Positions 23,820-35,330 of a stretch of DNA of 64,000 nt are shown here, one piece after another. Source of the stretch: Eulemur rufifrons (taxonomy: Eukaryota > Chordata > Mammalia > Primates > Lemuridae). The notes under the pieces were generated by a model, which saw nothing but the letters and a program-made list of their open reading frames with translations, did no database searches and was not told the DNA's origin. A program made the position numbers and the translations under genes. The number at the start of each line of letters is the position of its first letter. Position 1 is the first letter of the stretch. The stretch spans positions 174,251,501 through 174,315,500 of the forward strand of contig NC_090989.1 of assembly GCF_041146395.1 (NCBI RefSeq). Reading direction: 5' to 3'.

Positions 23820-24129
23820 CTTCTTGGCAGTACATATGGCGGCGCTATATTTGGTGATGATGAGTAGTGTGCAGGATAAAATGTCGAAAAAAAATTAAGC
23901 CGCCTGATAAAAATGCCTAGTGCAATCAAGCTGACTTATTTTAATTCAACTACTAATGACTTAAATCCTGTCACCTCTTGATTTTCAATTATGTGGAGTA
24001 CCACTCTGCGCCTTGATTATATTTGCACAGGCTCATTTTATACTTTGGTGCAATTTAGGATACCCCAAAGTGCAAGCGAAGGGTCTCATTAGGAAACTAA
24101 ATGTTGTGTGCCTTTTGGTTTTCCCACAG
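23820..24129 (+). promoter_or_regulatory. MITF: Probable isoform-B promoter and exon 1B acceptor region
   Basis: This repeat-free stretch abuts exon 1B and keeps several CpGs (GGCGGCGC near 23838, CCGCC near 23900), which is unusual in this AT-rich intron. It holds GATAA and TTGATTA-type motifs and ends in the pyrimidine tract and CAGCAG acceptor of exon 1B. MITF-B transcripts would have to start here. No TATA box stands out. Confidence 0.4.
24101..24129 (+). CDS. MITF: Possible MITF exon B1a start (isoform B), contiguous with B1b
   Basis: Directly upstream of the exon 1B acceptor is an in-frame ATG at 24101, preceded immediately by TAA. It reads MLCAFWFSH plus two bases of a Ser codon and runs through the splice acceptor into exon B1b. 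A transcript starting upstream and not using the acceptor would therefore encode a short private N-terminus fused to SSAEHPG. This is the arrangement known for MITF-B, in which exon 1B is read as B1a plus B1b. The ATG context is weak (T at -3, T at +4), so leaky scanning to Met 24182 is plausible. I inferred the B identity from layout, not from a remembered protein match. Confidence 0.5.
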
Positions 24130-24379
24130 CAGTTCCGCGGAGCATCCTGGGGCCTCCAAGCCTCCGATAAGCTCCTCCAGTATGACATCACGCATCTTGC
24201 TACGCCAGCAACTCATGCGTGAGCAGATGCAGGAGCAGGAGCGCAGGGAGCAGCAGCAGAAGCTGCAGGCGGCCCAGTTCATGCAACAGAGAGTGCCCGT
24301 GAGTCAGACACCAGCCATCAACGTCAGTGTGCCCACCACCCTACCCTCTGCCACCCAGGTGCCAATGGAAGTCCTTAAG
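24130..24379 (+). CDS. MITF: MITF exon 1B (B1b), shared second exon of long isoforms
   Basis: This internal exon of 250 nt carries one base completing the previous codon plus 83 codons, from SSAEHPGASK to PMEVLK. It follows a pyrimidine-rich tract and CAG acceptor and ends at AAG followed by GTATGTGAG, in phase 0, so exon 2 (VQTHL...) follows directly. The protein matches the MITF-A/H/D segment. Residue 18 of the exon is Met (24182, A at -3), starting MTSRILLRQQLMREQ. This is homologous to the TFEB N-terminus and in MITF/TFE proteins it binds Rag GTPases, giving mTORC1-controlled cytoplasmic retention at lysosomes. A Gln/Arg-rich helix (QEQERREQQQ...) follows, then a Pro/Thr/Val-rich stretch. 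MITF-M lacks this exon. The frame is intact, with no stops or shifts. Confidence 0.96.
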
Positions 24380-27039
24380 GTATGTGAGTGTTGCTCTTGT
24401 TGGTTGGACCAAACCTTCTTCCATTTCCCATTTGCAAGGTATTTCGTTTATCTGAGTATGTATTTGGTTATACTGACCCATCAGAATCATATTTCTAAAC
24501 GCCAGCTCCATTGATTCCTATGTGGCTTTGTATTTTAAAAGAAACTACCTGTAACTGTAATAGTAGCCCTCAACAAATGGCGGAAAAGTGTCAGTGCTCC
24601 ATGATGAATTGCAAGAAGGAGTAGATGTTTGTTGTAATGACATCTTTCCATCTTTCTTTGGGAAAGTTTCAAAATGTACAAGTTACCTGAAACAGACCTC
24701 TTCTAATAACTTGTATATATTTTTTTCTTAAATACATTCCATGATGACTCTTTAATTTTCTCTTTATTTAGCAGATAATGTTGACTGTAGAATCTGAAAG
24801 TCTTTTAGAAAGTCTCTTCAGATGTAAAACTGGAGAAGAGCTCTCTGCGCTTTAATAACCAGACTGCATAATCCTTTTACTGAAGCGAGTAGTCTGCTCT
24901 GGGTCTCTTTGATTTCTTGCTAGAGTAGAAACTGCGGGAGCTTGTTAGCATCATTCTATCAGGGACATATAGCTTCCTAATTACTAGAGAAAATAGTAAC
25001 AAGTCTAAGAATAGAATTCCATCTCACACATGTCTTCCACATCACAGAAGGAGATACTCCTTGTTTAAAGATAAACATTTCAATTCTTAAATATGACTGA
25101 TTCAAGGAAAGTTAGAGTAGGGAGACTTCCTTACTTTTTATTCATTTTTAATTTTTTTACCTACTCACCCAGAGGATTCCTTCTGAAGAGCCCCAAGTGT
25201 TACTGTTCATTAAACAATGTGAACTTTACATGCCTGCGATTCATTATTTATTGATCTTTGCATTGATTTGGGTGCTCAGGAAAAAAAAACATCTCCCACT
25301 ATTTAAAGTTTACTACGAAAGCAAATAGAGAGATGATGTTTTATAATCAGAAATCAATATGTAATCCTTACCCGGAAGTAGGAAAGGGATTCTTTAAAAA
25401 CAAATTTAAAGTCAATTATCTTTTCTTTGTAAAGACTCTTTTAAAACGTAGTGATGGACTAATGGGACTTTTTGATAGAGAAACCAACTGAAATTCTGTT
25501 AGGGCAAAAATGTTCCATATGGTTTAGCATAAAATTTTACTCTAATGTGATTGTGTGAAATTCTGGATACTGCCAGAATTAATAGATCTTTGACTCCTTT
25601 TTTTTTTAACCCCCCTTTCAAGTAAAGCCAAGGTTTTACTCCCTGGGATAGATTATACATTGAATCTTTCTGTTCTGCTTGGGTGAAAATTGACAGTCAC
25701 GAAGTTATTATAGATTTAAGATTTAAGATTTAAGTTGTCCTGTGTTTGTAAGAATCATAAATGTTGTGTCTGTACTTTAGGCTGTTTAAAGTTGAATGAA
25801 TTACTAGTAATAAGATGTGGAGAAATATGTATTTTATTAGTCATAATAGTTTACTATTTTAATCTGAAGGGCAAATTTTAAAAGAGTTGACATGGATTCG
25901 GGTGAGTAGGGGTTTATGTCCAATATGAAGGTAATGTTTGAAACTATATTTAAGTATATTAAGTGAAATCAACATTCCTGTTAAGGCAGTTACATCTGAT
26001 GGTGGGGAAATGACCCAAATACAAATGTGTTGAAACATCATTTCCGTATCATCTTAAAAACGGGGAGAATTTCTAAATGTTTTCATTACTTTAAATATAT
26101 TATTTTTGAAAATGATTAAAATTAAAAGCTATATTAAATGTTTAGAATAACATGCCCATTTTTCCTTATATGTTACCCTGGCCTGGTAACACTGGACTAA
26201 GCTGCAATCCCCAATTTAGCTATGTCAGAAAAATGTCTAAAGTTAAAACACAAATAAATTATTACAGCTGGAATACATAACCTAACTAAAATAAGTAATT
26301 GGTAAATTTATATTTTATGCTGAATATAGTTTATCTCTGCTTAACTTTTGCTTCTTTATACTTCAATTATTTAAACTAGTGAAGCATGTCATAGAAATGA
26401 AAAAAAAAGAATTGTTGGCTTAGCCATATTTGAAAGGTATTTAGACAAATTTTAGTACCCTTAAAGTGAAGAATATATGATTTAATATAAGATGATACTC
26501 TAAGAAATTCAAGTAACATTTTAAAAGAGAGTATAAGTGATTGCCTCAGATACTTAAAGACTTACTGCTTTATAAAAATGGTTTGCATATTTTGAAAAGT
26601 TTTGTGTATAAAATTATGGAATACTTATTATAGAAAGATAAATGAGAGAAAGGTGGTCATTTTTTCTTTTCTTTTTTATAGTTTTAAAATCATAAGCATA
26701 GTTTTGTTAAATAAATAGTTAATAGCAAAATAATTAATTTACTTCATCTTGGACCATTTTTCCATGAATACACATTTTCCAAAAATGGTAAAACCAAGTA
26801 TACTAATTGAGTGCATTAACATGCAGATTATATTGAATAAATATTTTCTCATAATATAGCCTGAGTAAATTTTTTATTTAATTTCTAAAAGTTTAAATTG
26901 GTAAAAGAGAGCATACCTGCTTCTCAGTGGAGGAAGATGTGTACAATTAGACATGCTAGCATGTGCTAGAAAATCTGGTTAAATCCTTCCATCTGCCAGC
27001 TGGTTTGCAAGAACCTGATAGAAGTAAGGTCATAGTTTA
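24380..27039 (+). other. MITF: Intron downstream of exon 1B, 5' part
   Basis: Begins with the GTATGTGAG donor. AT-rich, with no confident interspersed repeat and no further exon. Contains three perfect copies of ATTTAAG at 25714-25734. Confidence 0.6.
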
Positions 27040-27090
27040 GTTTTCTCTCTCTCTGTCTCTCTCTCTCTCTCTTGCTGTCTCACACACACT
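27040..27090. repeat. (CT)n low-complexity tract with CA end
   Basis: Interrupted CT dinucleotide run ending in CACACAC. Confidence 0.85.
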
Positions 27091-28039
27091 TAAGTTACCT
27101 GTATTCTACTCTCTGTGGGTTGAACGACGGATTTCGAAAAGCTAAATTAGTATTTTCAGGTTAATCCCTTTCTTTGGCAGAGTTAAACTTAAAATATGAA
27201 GCTTTATAAAGCATGTTTAAAAATTGTCGAAATCTGGCAAACTTAGGACGAGTCAGAATTCGTATTAGATGTCAGAAATTTGCATCACGCATTCCTCAAT
27301 ACATGGTCATCCGTCAGTAAGCTTGTAAAGCTTTGCAGGATTGGCCTCTGGTTCTTATATTGATTTCATAATTTATAGATTTATTCCTCTTATTGATTTT
27401 TATCTTGAGTGACACGGAATGCTTAATCTTACTGCCTTACATTTACATACTAAAGCTATTCTCTAAGTTTCTTAAGAGCAACTTTATCCAGTTGGGTATA
27501 GTAATTTAAGGATGCTTCTTTATCATAAGTTAACCGACATTTGGAGTGCGTAATGCCTGTTTCCGCAGCAGTGAACACACTCTGTATTTTGAACTGTGAA
27601 TTAAAAAAGAAAATCATTAGGAACTATTAAGTGAAGTGGTTTCTTCTACAAGTGGATTTTATTGACATGTGAGTCATACAAACCTGAGGTTTGAAATTTG
27701 ATTTAGCTTTCAAACAAAAGCAGAGTAACCAGGGACAGACCTTGCAGATGTGTCGGGCCTGAGAGCTAACGCAGCACTATGGTACCAGCCACTGAGTTAT
27801 CATTTGCACATTCCTCAAACATCTATTTTCACGGTCTCATCTCTCTGACTTTGACTGATTATGAAGCACTTGGGTTCCTCGGATCCTGGACTGGCCAAGT
27901 TCATCAAGATTTCTTTCCCCACTCCCTTCCCCAGCACGGACTCTGACAGTTTATAGTTTGAAAACATTAGTTTGCAGTTTGAAAATGCTTCTCTGTTCAG
28001 AAATTTGTAAAGAATTGCCAAGGATTTCCCATTGCCTCC
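27091..28039. other. Intronic sequence, nothing recognised
   Basis: Repeat-poor and non-coding. Confidence 0.45.
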
Positions 28040-28122
28040 TCTTTCTCTCCCTTTCTTCCTTCCTTTCACACTCCCTCCCTTCCTTCTTTCCTTCTTTCAT
28101 TCCTTCCTTCCTTCCTCCTAAG
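28040..28122. repeat. (CTTC)n microsatellite
   Basis: Polypyrimidine tract of CTTC/CCTT units with interruptions. Confidence 0.85.
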
Positions 28123-30129
28123 AATTTGAAATTTTAAAGGCAAGGTGCTCTCTCTGGAAGACATTGTACATTGAATTTTTCTGTTCTGCTAAGGAGAAAG
28201 GCTCTATGAATTTAACTTTTGGTTATATGAATTTACTTTTGGATATCTTATTTTAAGTAGTCTGAAGAAATTTATTTTTAAATTTTCCCTTTTTTCCAAA
28301 TCATCTCAAGAGTTGGGCAAATTGCTCTGCAGTCAGAAATGATGTTTACTGTTTGCCAAATACAGAAACCCTTTTTGCCAGGACCTTCTATGTTGTAAAC
28401 TGAATTTACTTGGGCATTTATTTGGTGGTGACTTCATCCGTGTTGCACCCTGTTTGGATAGAGATTCTAGCTGGTTGGAATGAAAGTTCTGCATCCTTGT
28501 CACCCTGTTCCCCAGCTGACATTCAGTGAGATTTCACGAGTGAGGGAAAGGGCTGATGGCTGAATTGCTTGTCTCTCTCTGTAAATTACGAAATCTACAT
28601 GGAGTAGAATTTTCAAGGTGTGACTTTTTTTGTTATAATACAGAAACATGAAAAAGAGCGTATAGAGTTACAGGTAGGTTGATGGGTTACAGATTGGTGG
28701 AAGGGATTTCTCCCACCCCAACGTTTAGATTTTGTTTCTGATTTATTTAGCCAGGAATACAAATCCTGAATAGCATCACGGTGGCTGCAAGAAACCAGAG
28801 CAGATGCAGCATGTCTCAGATCAGCTTGCCTTGGTCCCCTTAGTTGGGGGATGTGTTGCTATAGGTGTTGTCCCCATAAGATAAGTACCTGCTATGTGTG
28901 AGAGTTCTTCTAATACCTTACATAGTCCATTCATACATGGGCCACCATATACTTGTGTCCCCGGTAGTGTGACTTACACAAACAGTCTGCCAGCCTTGAT
29001 TTCAGGGATCATTTACAGACATTGGTGTGCTTTTGTTTTTGATCAGATTTGGTGTCTGCAAGGCCACATTTTCATTCAGGGGGAAAAAGGGACTCAGTTT
29101 CCAGGTTCCACAAACAGCTCTTTATCCTACCAGAGACCTCATTTCCTTGCAGTCTTTGAATGATTCAGAATCAGTCAATGTCACACATAAGGTAATTTGC
29201 TCTCTCTTTAAAACCGATTTTATTGATTTTTTTAATTGCAGACAATACCTGTTAACTTTTAACAGATTTGAACAATGAGGAAGACTAATCCAACAGGAAA
29301 CTGTTCCTGCCTACGGCTGCCGCCTCTACATCACGCTTTCTGCAGGGAGCTGCTGTTAACAGTTTAGGGTGCAGCCTTCTTGGCATGTTCAGTTTTCCAA
29401 CCTTACAGCTGCCTTTTGTGGGAGTGAGGTCTGATGAAATATATTAGGCAGTTTTGATCAGGTAGACATAAATCCTCTATTTCTCTTTATTCACATTTGC
29501 AAACGGAACAAATGAAATAGAATTTTTTCTCCCATTGGGTTGTCTTTACTTTTGAGAATTACTGCTTCAGGCTTCACTCTTCCCTAGGCAGAGTGGGGCC
29601 TTCTTGCTCTGTGTCTTGAAAGCAGTTTGATTGTTCTGGTGGACAAGTGTGTACCAGCTTGCAGGGCACTGACGGGCAGCCCATTTGCTTCTCAGGCTGC
29701 TTCCCCACCCCCTGTGGTTAAGGATTTAGTTATCTCAGGGCTGGTGCAAGAAGGTGCTCCCTAGAGTTGGTTTCCGTTGGTAAAGTCAAATTGAACACAG
29801 GCTCGGTAGTACAAGAATCTCAGTGAGTGCTTAGTGATTAATGTTAGACTTGATTTTTCTGACTGCACTACTTTTAGTGACTAGTAATGCAATGCTGGCT
29901 GAAGAAAGTCATTTTTGCTTAGATTTTTGGGAGAGGTAGCAATGTTCAACCTCTCCAACGACATGGGAGCCTGGGGCCTATAGCAAATGTTTATTACAGA
30001 GCTTCAGGCCGTGGCTTAAAACTTTTGTAGGAATTACTGGTGTGAATGTGGTTCCACCTAAGGCAACTTGGAAGAGAAAAGGCAATGGTGCCTCCTTGAT
30101 TGTGTGGACATTACTTATGGGGTGTTTGG
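28123..30129. other. Repeat-poor intronic sequence
   Basis: No repeat family recognised except an L2/MIR-like start near 28885. Open frames at 28894-29278 overlap in two frames and carry no coding signature. Confidence 0.4.
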
Positions 30130-30310
30130 GGCGGTAGGATGAACACTTTCATATCCTCTTGCTCATTTATCCTTTTAGCAACACTATGGGACAGGGAGAA
30201 TAAGCCTCATCTTCCAGATAGGGAAACTGAGGCATAGAGAGGTTATTGCTGGCCCCTGGTAACATAGTTAGACTCCACACCCTACCATGTTTACTTACAG
30301 CCACACACCT
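30130..30310 (-). mobile_element. MIR SINE, antisense
   Basis: CTCATTTATCCTTTTAGCAA, CTTCCAGATAGGGAAACTGA, GGCATAGAGAGGTTATTGC. Confidence 0.75.
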
Positions 30311-32289
30311 GCCTGTGTTTTCTGCAGAGCTTAAGGATATACTCCAGACATTTCTGAAGACTCACCAGAATACGTGACAGAATGTGTTAGAGCAAAGTGG
30401 GGGGGCAGAGAGAAACCGCAGAGGGAGTCTCACCGGCTTAATGGAAAGATACAAGATCTTAGGCATTTGGAATTAGTAAGGGCCTTCTCTGTGGAGTAAA
30501 GTAGCTCCATGAGTCTCCACAATATGCCAGATAAAAGAACTGGATGTGTTTTTACTGTGTAAAAAGATTGCCTGGCCACATGGATTTATGGTTTAGTAAT
30601 AGTCATCATTGTAGGTTAAGAAGCACTCTAGTGAAAGTTTCTCTAACAACATCCAAAAATCATAACTCAAGATCACTTAATGTTCTAAAGATCTTGATGG
30701 CCAGGCCATCACAATTCATATGCTTTACAGTTTTGCGTATTTTAATAATATATTTGTATTGTAAATGATTTTTGAAAGATTCAATTTAATAGACTCACAC
30801 GCCACTTTTAATATAAATTAAATTTTCTCCTGAAACTCTGGTTGCATGTTTAGTTTTTCTTCCTGCACACCCCTGAACTTTTGCCATATTTTAGCACTTA
30901 AACTGGACCTACACATTTGGCTGTTTTTCTATTTGCTTGTAAGTGAATGTCAGTGGTAATAAATCTTACATTATTCTATGTAAAGGTCATGAGTCTCCTT
31001 CATAAATGTTACCTACTTAATCCCAATAATTAAAGAAAGGATGTAGATTTGAAAGAACACTGATTGGCTACCCTTCTATAGGTATGCTTTTGAACAGAGA
31101 TTGCCGACATATGTAAGCAAAATCTAATTTTAACTTTGTCCTACTAAAATAAGTGGGTAGGATCTGTGTTAAAAACTATGTAAATCAGTGCAGCGGCTTT
31201 GCTCAAGGTTATAGCTGCAATCCGTACTGGAATATTGGCTTTTGCCCTGAATGTGTCTCTTTTTATTGACTTCCCAGAGTATCAGCCTGAACTTTAAGAA
31301 AAATTTAGCTCCCAATAATAAGTCAGTCTTTCAGATCTTGTTTATAAAGTTAGATGTTTTTGTGTAATGAATTTATAGCTTTGTGAAAAAATGGATCAAA
31401 ATTGAAACGTATGAATCAGATAAAGTTGGGATCTGTTAAAGTAGAGGATGGTCCTAGAAAAGAAATGGTTTTAATTACTCTTTTAAGAAATGGAGAATGT
31501 TCTAGAAAAGAATTTAAATGAATCTATACCAAATTGTTTCCACTAGTTATCTCTGGAATGAGTATTAGGATTGGAGGTGCTGGTATAGTCAAAGGGCTTT
31601 ATTTATTTTTAACCAGGAGAGCATATGGTTGGGTTCTTCATGTAATTAAAGTGGATGTCTCTAATGCATTTTATGTAAGAGTCACCCACAACTTTCTGAG
31701 GAGCACAATTCTTTTGTCAGGTGACTTATGCACATTATGTAACTCTGGTGGTATTTCCTAGAAGAGAGATAACAAGGTATAGGGATCCTAAAAATTAAAA
31801 ATAAGCAAAGGATTTGAACCACCCACCCAGTTGTGAATAATTTTAAAAGTAGTTAAGAGGTCCACAATGAAAAGCGGAATTCAAATTTCTACCACCTTAC
31901 CACCCATAAATTTGTTGTAATCTCCCCTGTTGGCTCTAGGTTTTGTATGATTAAAATTTAGGGGCTGGAAATTTTGTTGAGACTTAATTAGAAGTGACAA
32001 ACCAGAGACATTCCTGCCGGTTAGGAAAGGCTTAAGAAATTCTTATTGGCTAAATTACAAATATGTAACATTTTTTCTGAACACTGCATGGTAGTTCAGA
32101 CTGCCTAAAGGTGACAAGATTAGCTCTGTTTTTCTAGTGAAGTAGTAAAAATTAGATTAATAAGTACCAGGCAAAGAACCTTTTCTTTTTCTTTTTTTGA
32201 AAGAAATCTTACCTTGAGTACTTCTGGCTGTGGAGAACGGTGCCTTAATTAGCCACATGTTCTTTTTACCTCCTGGGAAATAAGTACAG
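30311..32289. other. AT-rich intronic sequence
   Basis: No gene seen. L1-like wording near 31540-31600 is too diverged to assign. Confidence 0.4.
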
Positions 32290-32560
32290 GATAAAATTGG
32301 GGATCAAGACGTAGACGTACATTGATTTAGCACACGCCGCTAAGTAATTCATCAAGGAATGTTGGTAATTAGTCCTGCCTCTTTCAACTCTTGGCTTATT
32401 TTATAAAACCGGTTGATTTAAAATAATGCCTGCTGATTTATTACCCACACGTTTCAAGACTGGGACTTGGCTCTCAAACAAAAGCAATATTGTGCAGTGA
32501 TGGAAATGCGCCCTCTTGTTTTTGTGTTTTTACAAATTCTGAAGGGCCATCTATCATCCC
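32290..32560. promoter_or_regulatory. MITF: Repeat-free CpG-retaining tract, enhancer candidate
   Basis: Holds clustered CpGs (GACGTAGACGTAC, CACGCCGC near 32310-32341) in otherwise CpG-poor intron. It also has AACCGGTT (32407-32414), a perfect Grainyhead-type site, and TAATTAG near 32367. No repeat family fits. Function is inferred. Confidence 0.35.
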
Positions 32561-32796
32561 CTATTAACTTTGTTGCATTTTCCTTTACCCCCATTCAGCA
32601 TTTTACTGGGCTATTCTTTTGTGTCTTGGTAAAGAGAAAGGGGGAGAAAATTTAAAACAAAACAAAACAAAAATCCAGTCTCTTAGAGGTTTGGATGTGA
32701 GGTGCTTGTCAAAGTATATTGGCTTAGTGTGGTTTGATGGAATTTAATTTGAACCCTACGTCTGGTAAGACAGGCTGTAGTAATGGCCTTTGGGAT

Positions 32797-32820
32797 TTTT
32801 TTTTTTTTTTTTTTTTTTTT
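32797..32820. repeat. Poly-T tract
   Basis: About 24 consecutive T with no recognisable SINE attached. Confidence 0.9.
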
Positions 32821-33611
32821 GCATTGTTAAATGTTTGGTGATATTTATGACAACCAGGTTAATCTTAAAAGATTGAATTTATGAGAAGCACAGAACCTTA
32901 TGACTTTGGCCTTGTAGTCCTGGTATCCAAGCACCATAGTAAATTATAATTTGGATGCCAAATTCCCATTAATGCTAAGTGACATACCTCATTATGCTCT
33001 GAGATGTGACCGCAATCGGTGTCCTTGTTGAAAATCTAGGAGTTAGGCTGACTTTGGTACTTCGCTGTGTGAACTTGGGCATGTTTCCTGTCCTCTATGG
33101 GCCTCAGTGTTCACATCTATAAAATGGGGGCAATAGTGCCTGCTCTGGGGACCTTTCCTGAGAGTTAAATGAGATAATTCACTAAAGCAGTTCTGTCTGA
33201 TAAAAATAGAATGTGAGCCATGTGCGTAAATTCAGATTTTTTTAGTACTCTCATTAAAAATAGTAAAAAGAAACAAGTGAAATTACTTTTAGTATATTTT
33301 ATTTAACACAGTATATCTAAAATATTGTTTCAACATGTAATCAACATAAAAATTATTGATATTACCAAGATTTTTTGCATTCTTTTTTTTCATGCTAAGT
33401 CTTTATGTTAGGTCTTTCATACTATCTTCAAAATTAGGTGTGTATTTTAGAACTCCAGCACATCTCAATTTGAACACTAAATTTTAATCAGAAATACTTG
33501 ACCTACGTTTAGATTTTATAAAATTTGCAGTTGGAAAAGTAGATGCATATACCAAAGTTGTTTCAAACATATTTAAAAGATTTCTAATAACTAAGTTGCC
33601 TATGTTCTTAA

Positions 33612-34092
33612 ATTATGGAATATTACTCAGCTATAAGAAATAACAGTGATATGGCATCTCTTTGGTTCTCCTGGAGAGAGTTGGAACCCATTCTATTAAG
33701 TGAAGTATCCCAAGAATGGAAAAATAAGCACCACATGTACTCACCAGCAAACTGGTTTCCCTGATCATCACCTAAGTTGGGAATAACATTTGGGAATAAC
33801 ACCAATTGGGTATCGGACAGAGGTGGGGGCTGGGGGGAAGGGATGGGTGTATACCTACTTGATGAGTGCGATGCGCACTGCCTGGGGAATGGACACGCTT
33901 GAAGTTCTGACTGGGGAGATGGGGGTCAGGGGAGGGGATGGGTGCATACCTACATGATGAGTGCGATGTGCACTGTCTAGGGAATGGACATGCTTGAAGC
34001 TCAGACTCGGGGGGCTGGGGGGTATATATATAACCTTAACTTTTGTACCCCCCTAATGAGCTGAAATAAAAAAAAAAAAAAGAAGAAGAAAA
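33612..34092 (+). mobile_element. 5'-truncated strepsirrhine L1, 3' end
   Basis: Starts in the ORF2 tail (TGGAATATTACTCAGCTATA...AGCACCACATGTACTCACCA), continues with the G-rich lemur-type 3' UTR, and ends GAGCTGAAAT-AAA then an A tail. No functional ORF remains. A 95-bp part of the 3' UTR is tandemly duplicated (copies begin at 33841 and 33936). Confidence 0.85.
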
Positions 34093-34099
34093 GTAAACT

Positions 34100-34680
34100 T
34101 TTATGCTTAGCTTACTAAGACGAGCTTTTATAATTAGTAACAAATCTAGAATTATATTAAGAAGCCCTATAGTTATGTCTTGAGATGATCATATTTTCTT
34201 TCTTTTACCTATGAGTGACAAATTATGTGAACAAATTTTCTAGTATCAAATTATCCTTCCATTCCAATAATGAATCTCACTTGGCCATGATATGTGTTTT
34301 TAATATAAGTTTTTATTTATTTGGCTATGACTTATTAGGAATTTTATAAATATATTAATAAATAGGTTTTTAAGAGCTTAGGGTTTTTTAAATTTATTTG
34401 GAGTAATTGTCAGATATAGTGTTATCAAAGTTATGCTAACTTCATAAAATCAACTAGAATTTTTCCATTTTAAAAAAGTTTTGAAATAGCTTCATTGTCA
34501 TGAAATATTTTCAAATAACATTCCAATGAAACCATTTGAGCTTCACAAATTTGGCGGTACACATCTTTGACAATTTTATCACTTATTTCTGGTTATATGT
34601 CCATGAAGGTTTTGTGGCTATTTTGAGTCAGTTTTGGTAATTCATGGTATCCTCAGCTAGGTTACTGTTAGCTTTTAACT
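34100..34680 (-). mobile_element. Old L1 ORF2 fragment, antisense
   Basis: Degenerate antisense L1: GAGATGATCATATTTTC, CCTTCCATTCC...CACTTGGCCATGATATG, TTTTGAGTCAGTTTTGGTA. No open frame. Confidence 0.5.
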
Positions 34681-35220
34681 GGATTATTTACAATGGATTT
34701 CTAACTCACCCAGTTCCAATTCGGTCTTTTCACTGTATTGTCAGGGTGCTCTCTCAGTGCTCTAAGATAATTTCTCTCCCACTAAATGTCTGCTGAAAAA
34801 TTTAACCTTGGTATGCAGATATCTACTAAGGAACTCTCCTGTGCTGGTCAGTTAGAGAAAGAGTCTGGTGTGGAAACTTCTCTCAAGCTGGGCTCTCCCT
34901 CCCTCCCAGGAATTGGGAGTTAGGATATTGAGTTAGTTTGTTGTGGACTTTTGAGTTGGTGCCAGGGCCAGTCATAGCCACATTTATGGAAATGCCAAAA
35001 TTAAAGAGCTTTTCTAAGAAAACAGGTAAAAAACAAGGTAGCCATGCAGAGAGAAGCAGAGATGGGATGTGGCTGCAGAGACAAAGAGGCCAAATGGCTG
35101 TCTCATAACTTTGGGGTCCACTGAAACCCTGGTATACCGCCAGCACTCTTTCCTTGAGATTCCCTAATATCTTTTCAATAAACTAGCTAATTTGCAAATT
35201 AATTAATTAATTAATTAATA
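34681..35220. other. Unidentified insert ending in a (TTAA)n tract
   Basis: Sequence inside the split hAT. AATAAA at about 35177 followed by AT-rich (TTAA)n repeats (35198-35220) suggests the 3' end of a retroelement or LTR. The family is not recognised. Confidence 0.35.
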
Positions 35221-35330
35221 TATAAAAAAAATTTCAGTTCTCAGCAGCCACATATGGCCTGTGGCCTTTGCCCTGGGCAGCGCAGATCTAAGGCATTTGG
35301 CACAGTGCTGGGTGGATGGACAGTGCTCAG

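Larger units (their letters stand above)
33040..35330 (+). mobile_element. MIR split by a hAT element that was itself interrupted
   Basis: Sense MIR runs to 33187 and its tail resumes at 35286 (GGCATTTGGCACAGTGCTGG). Between them, CAGTTCTGTCTGATAAAAAT (33188) and a right end at GGCAGCGCAG (35285) are hAT-type termini. The flanks CACTAAAG and ATCTAAGG are a decayed 8-bp target duplication. The hAT body stops near 33600 and resumes near 35221, so later insertions lie inside it. Confidence 0.65.

Noticed and set aside
35195..35220. (TTAA)n tract as a piggyBac target or origin-like element
   Set aside because: It is a simple tetranucleotide repeat at the edge of an insertion, without inverted ends.
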